DNA of 13,130 nucleotides from Brevibacillus sp. (GTDB lineage Bacteria; Bacillota; Bacilli; Brevibacillales; Brevibacillaceae), in the NCBI GenBank assembly GCA_029240815.1, contig JARDZO010000155.1, positions 1 to 13,130 of the forward strand. Reading direction: 5' to 3'. The translations under genes were made by a program, and so were the position numbers. Shown in pieces: positions 12,775 to 13,130 of the stretch (within the stretch, counting starts at the first letter, position 1; every line of letters begins with the position of its first letter). The notes under the pieces are model-generated. The model saw only the letters and a program-made list of their open reading frames with translations, had not been told where the DNA came from and ran no database searches.

Positions 12775-13130
12775 TTACTTGAACACGTATTGCTCCAATT
12801 GAGATTTCAGGGCGTCAATTCCGATGGCAAAACCAAGGCATTGGCTAGACTGGATGATAAAAGCGTTCAGACCAATGACTTCTCCGTTCAAATTGATGAG
12901 GGGCCCACCACTGTTTCCGGGATTGATGGCGGCATCTGTCTGGAAAATTTCTTCATACAGTCGTTTCGCTACCTGTAATCTGCGGTTTTTTGCGCTGATA
13001 ATCCCGGCAGTGACGGAATTTTCCAAACCAAGTGGGGAACCGACACTGATGACCCATTCGCCAACTTTGGTGTGGGCGGAGTTTCCGAGGGGCAGCGGAA
13101 ACAGTTTGCAATCGGCATCAATCTTGATGA
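12775..13130 (-). CDS. HtrA-like serine protease, C-terminal part (cut by the window edge)
   Basis: Chymotrypsin-fold (S1C, HtrA/DegP-type) protease, reading in from the right edge; about 117 C-terminal residues are visible. It enters at [20 protein letters not shown], so the catalytic Asp (usual DLAVIKI motif) should be just outside the window. Then [23 protein letters not shown], and the serine site in [16 protein letters not shown] with the GNSGGP catalytic serine, followed by GEVIGLNAF and [19 protein letters not shown]. The protein stops there. HtrA proteases normally continue into a PDZ domain (after a GFAIP-type segment); here it is missing. A TTG codon at 13024-13026 begins a shorter open frame, but homology clearly continues upstream of it. 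Cellular location cannot be judged without the N-terminus. Confidence 0.9.
   Translation of the reverse strand, partial: IKIDADCKLFPLPLGNSAHTKVGEWVISVGSPLGLENSVTAGIISAKNRRLQVAKRLYEEIFQTDAAINPGNSGGPLINLNGEVIGLNAFIIQSSQCLGFAIGIDALKSQLEQYVFK

Noticed and set aside
12790..12978. 62-residue plus-strand frame
   Set aside because: Antisense to the HtrA-like catalytic domain, which is conserved in the other strand.
1..13130. CRISPR arrays, insertion sequences, tRNA or rRNA genes, toxin-antitoxin or phage genes
   Set aside because: No regularly spaced repeats, transposase motifs, CCA-ended cloverleafs, rRNA segments or phage structural genes were seen. The encapsulin shares the HK97 fold but is accompanied by cargo and not by phage genes.

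Overview
The window looks like chromosomal DNA of a low- to mid-GC Gram-positive Firmicute, most likely Brevibacillus or a close relative. This rests on strong AGGAGG-type ribosome binding sites, a class I SAM riboswitch in front of a Bacillus-type mtnE, a lipoprotein-type RND adaptor, a DUF2325 protein and a Firmicute-specific IMEF encapsulin locus. The genus is inferred from remembered family resemblance, not from a search.

Layout. (1) 48-4945, + strand: a drug-efflux operon with a MarR-family regulator, a 1044-residue RND pump (ATGA overlap with the regulator) and a lipoprotein HlyD-type adaptor. (2) 4942-6457, + strand: a promoter, a complete SAM-I riboswitch with antiterminator and terminator, then mtnE (methionine salvage aminotransferase). 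(3) 6553-7184, + strand: a 156-residue cysteine-containing protein I do not recognise, behind a strong promoter packed with Fur-box-like sequences. (4) 7185-8766, + strand: an unusual palindrome-rich leader followed by a LysN/2-aminoadipate-type aminotransferase and a terminator. (5) 8771-10225, - strand: a membrane-anchored HD-GYP protein (predicted cyclic-di-GMP phosphodiesterase), convergent with the aminotransferase. (6) 10293-11956, - strand: a two-gene encapsulin operon made of IMEF, an iron-mineralising ferritin-like cargo with a C-terminal targeting peptide, followed by the encapsulin shell gene. (7) 12068-12693, + strand: a divergent DUF2325 gene behind two near-perfect Fur boxes, then a 48-residue small protein gene whose stop lies inside its terminator. 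(8) 12775 to the right edge, - strand: the C-terminal part of an HtrA-like serine protease that ends without a PDZ domain.

How it fits together. The iron theme is the most interesting part. The encapsulin/IMEF pair should form a large iron-storing protein compartment. The genes on either side of its intergenic region, and the unknown gene at 6657, carry Fur-like operators. No ferredoxin gene, often reported with IMEF systems, is present here. The left half combines detoxification (RND efflux) with sulfur-amino-acid recycling under SAM control. The efflux operon has no obvious terminator of its own and runs directly into the SAM riboswitch. I saw no mobile elements, CRISPR arrays, tRNA or rRNA genes.
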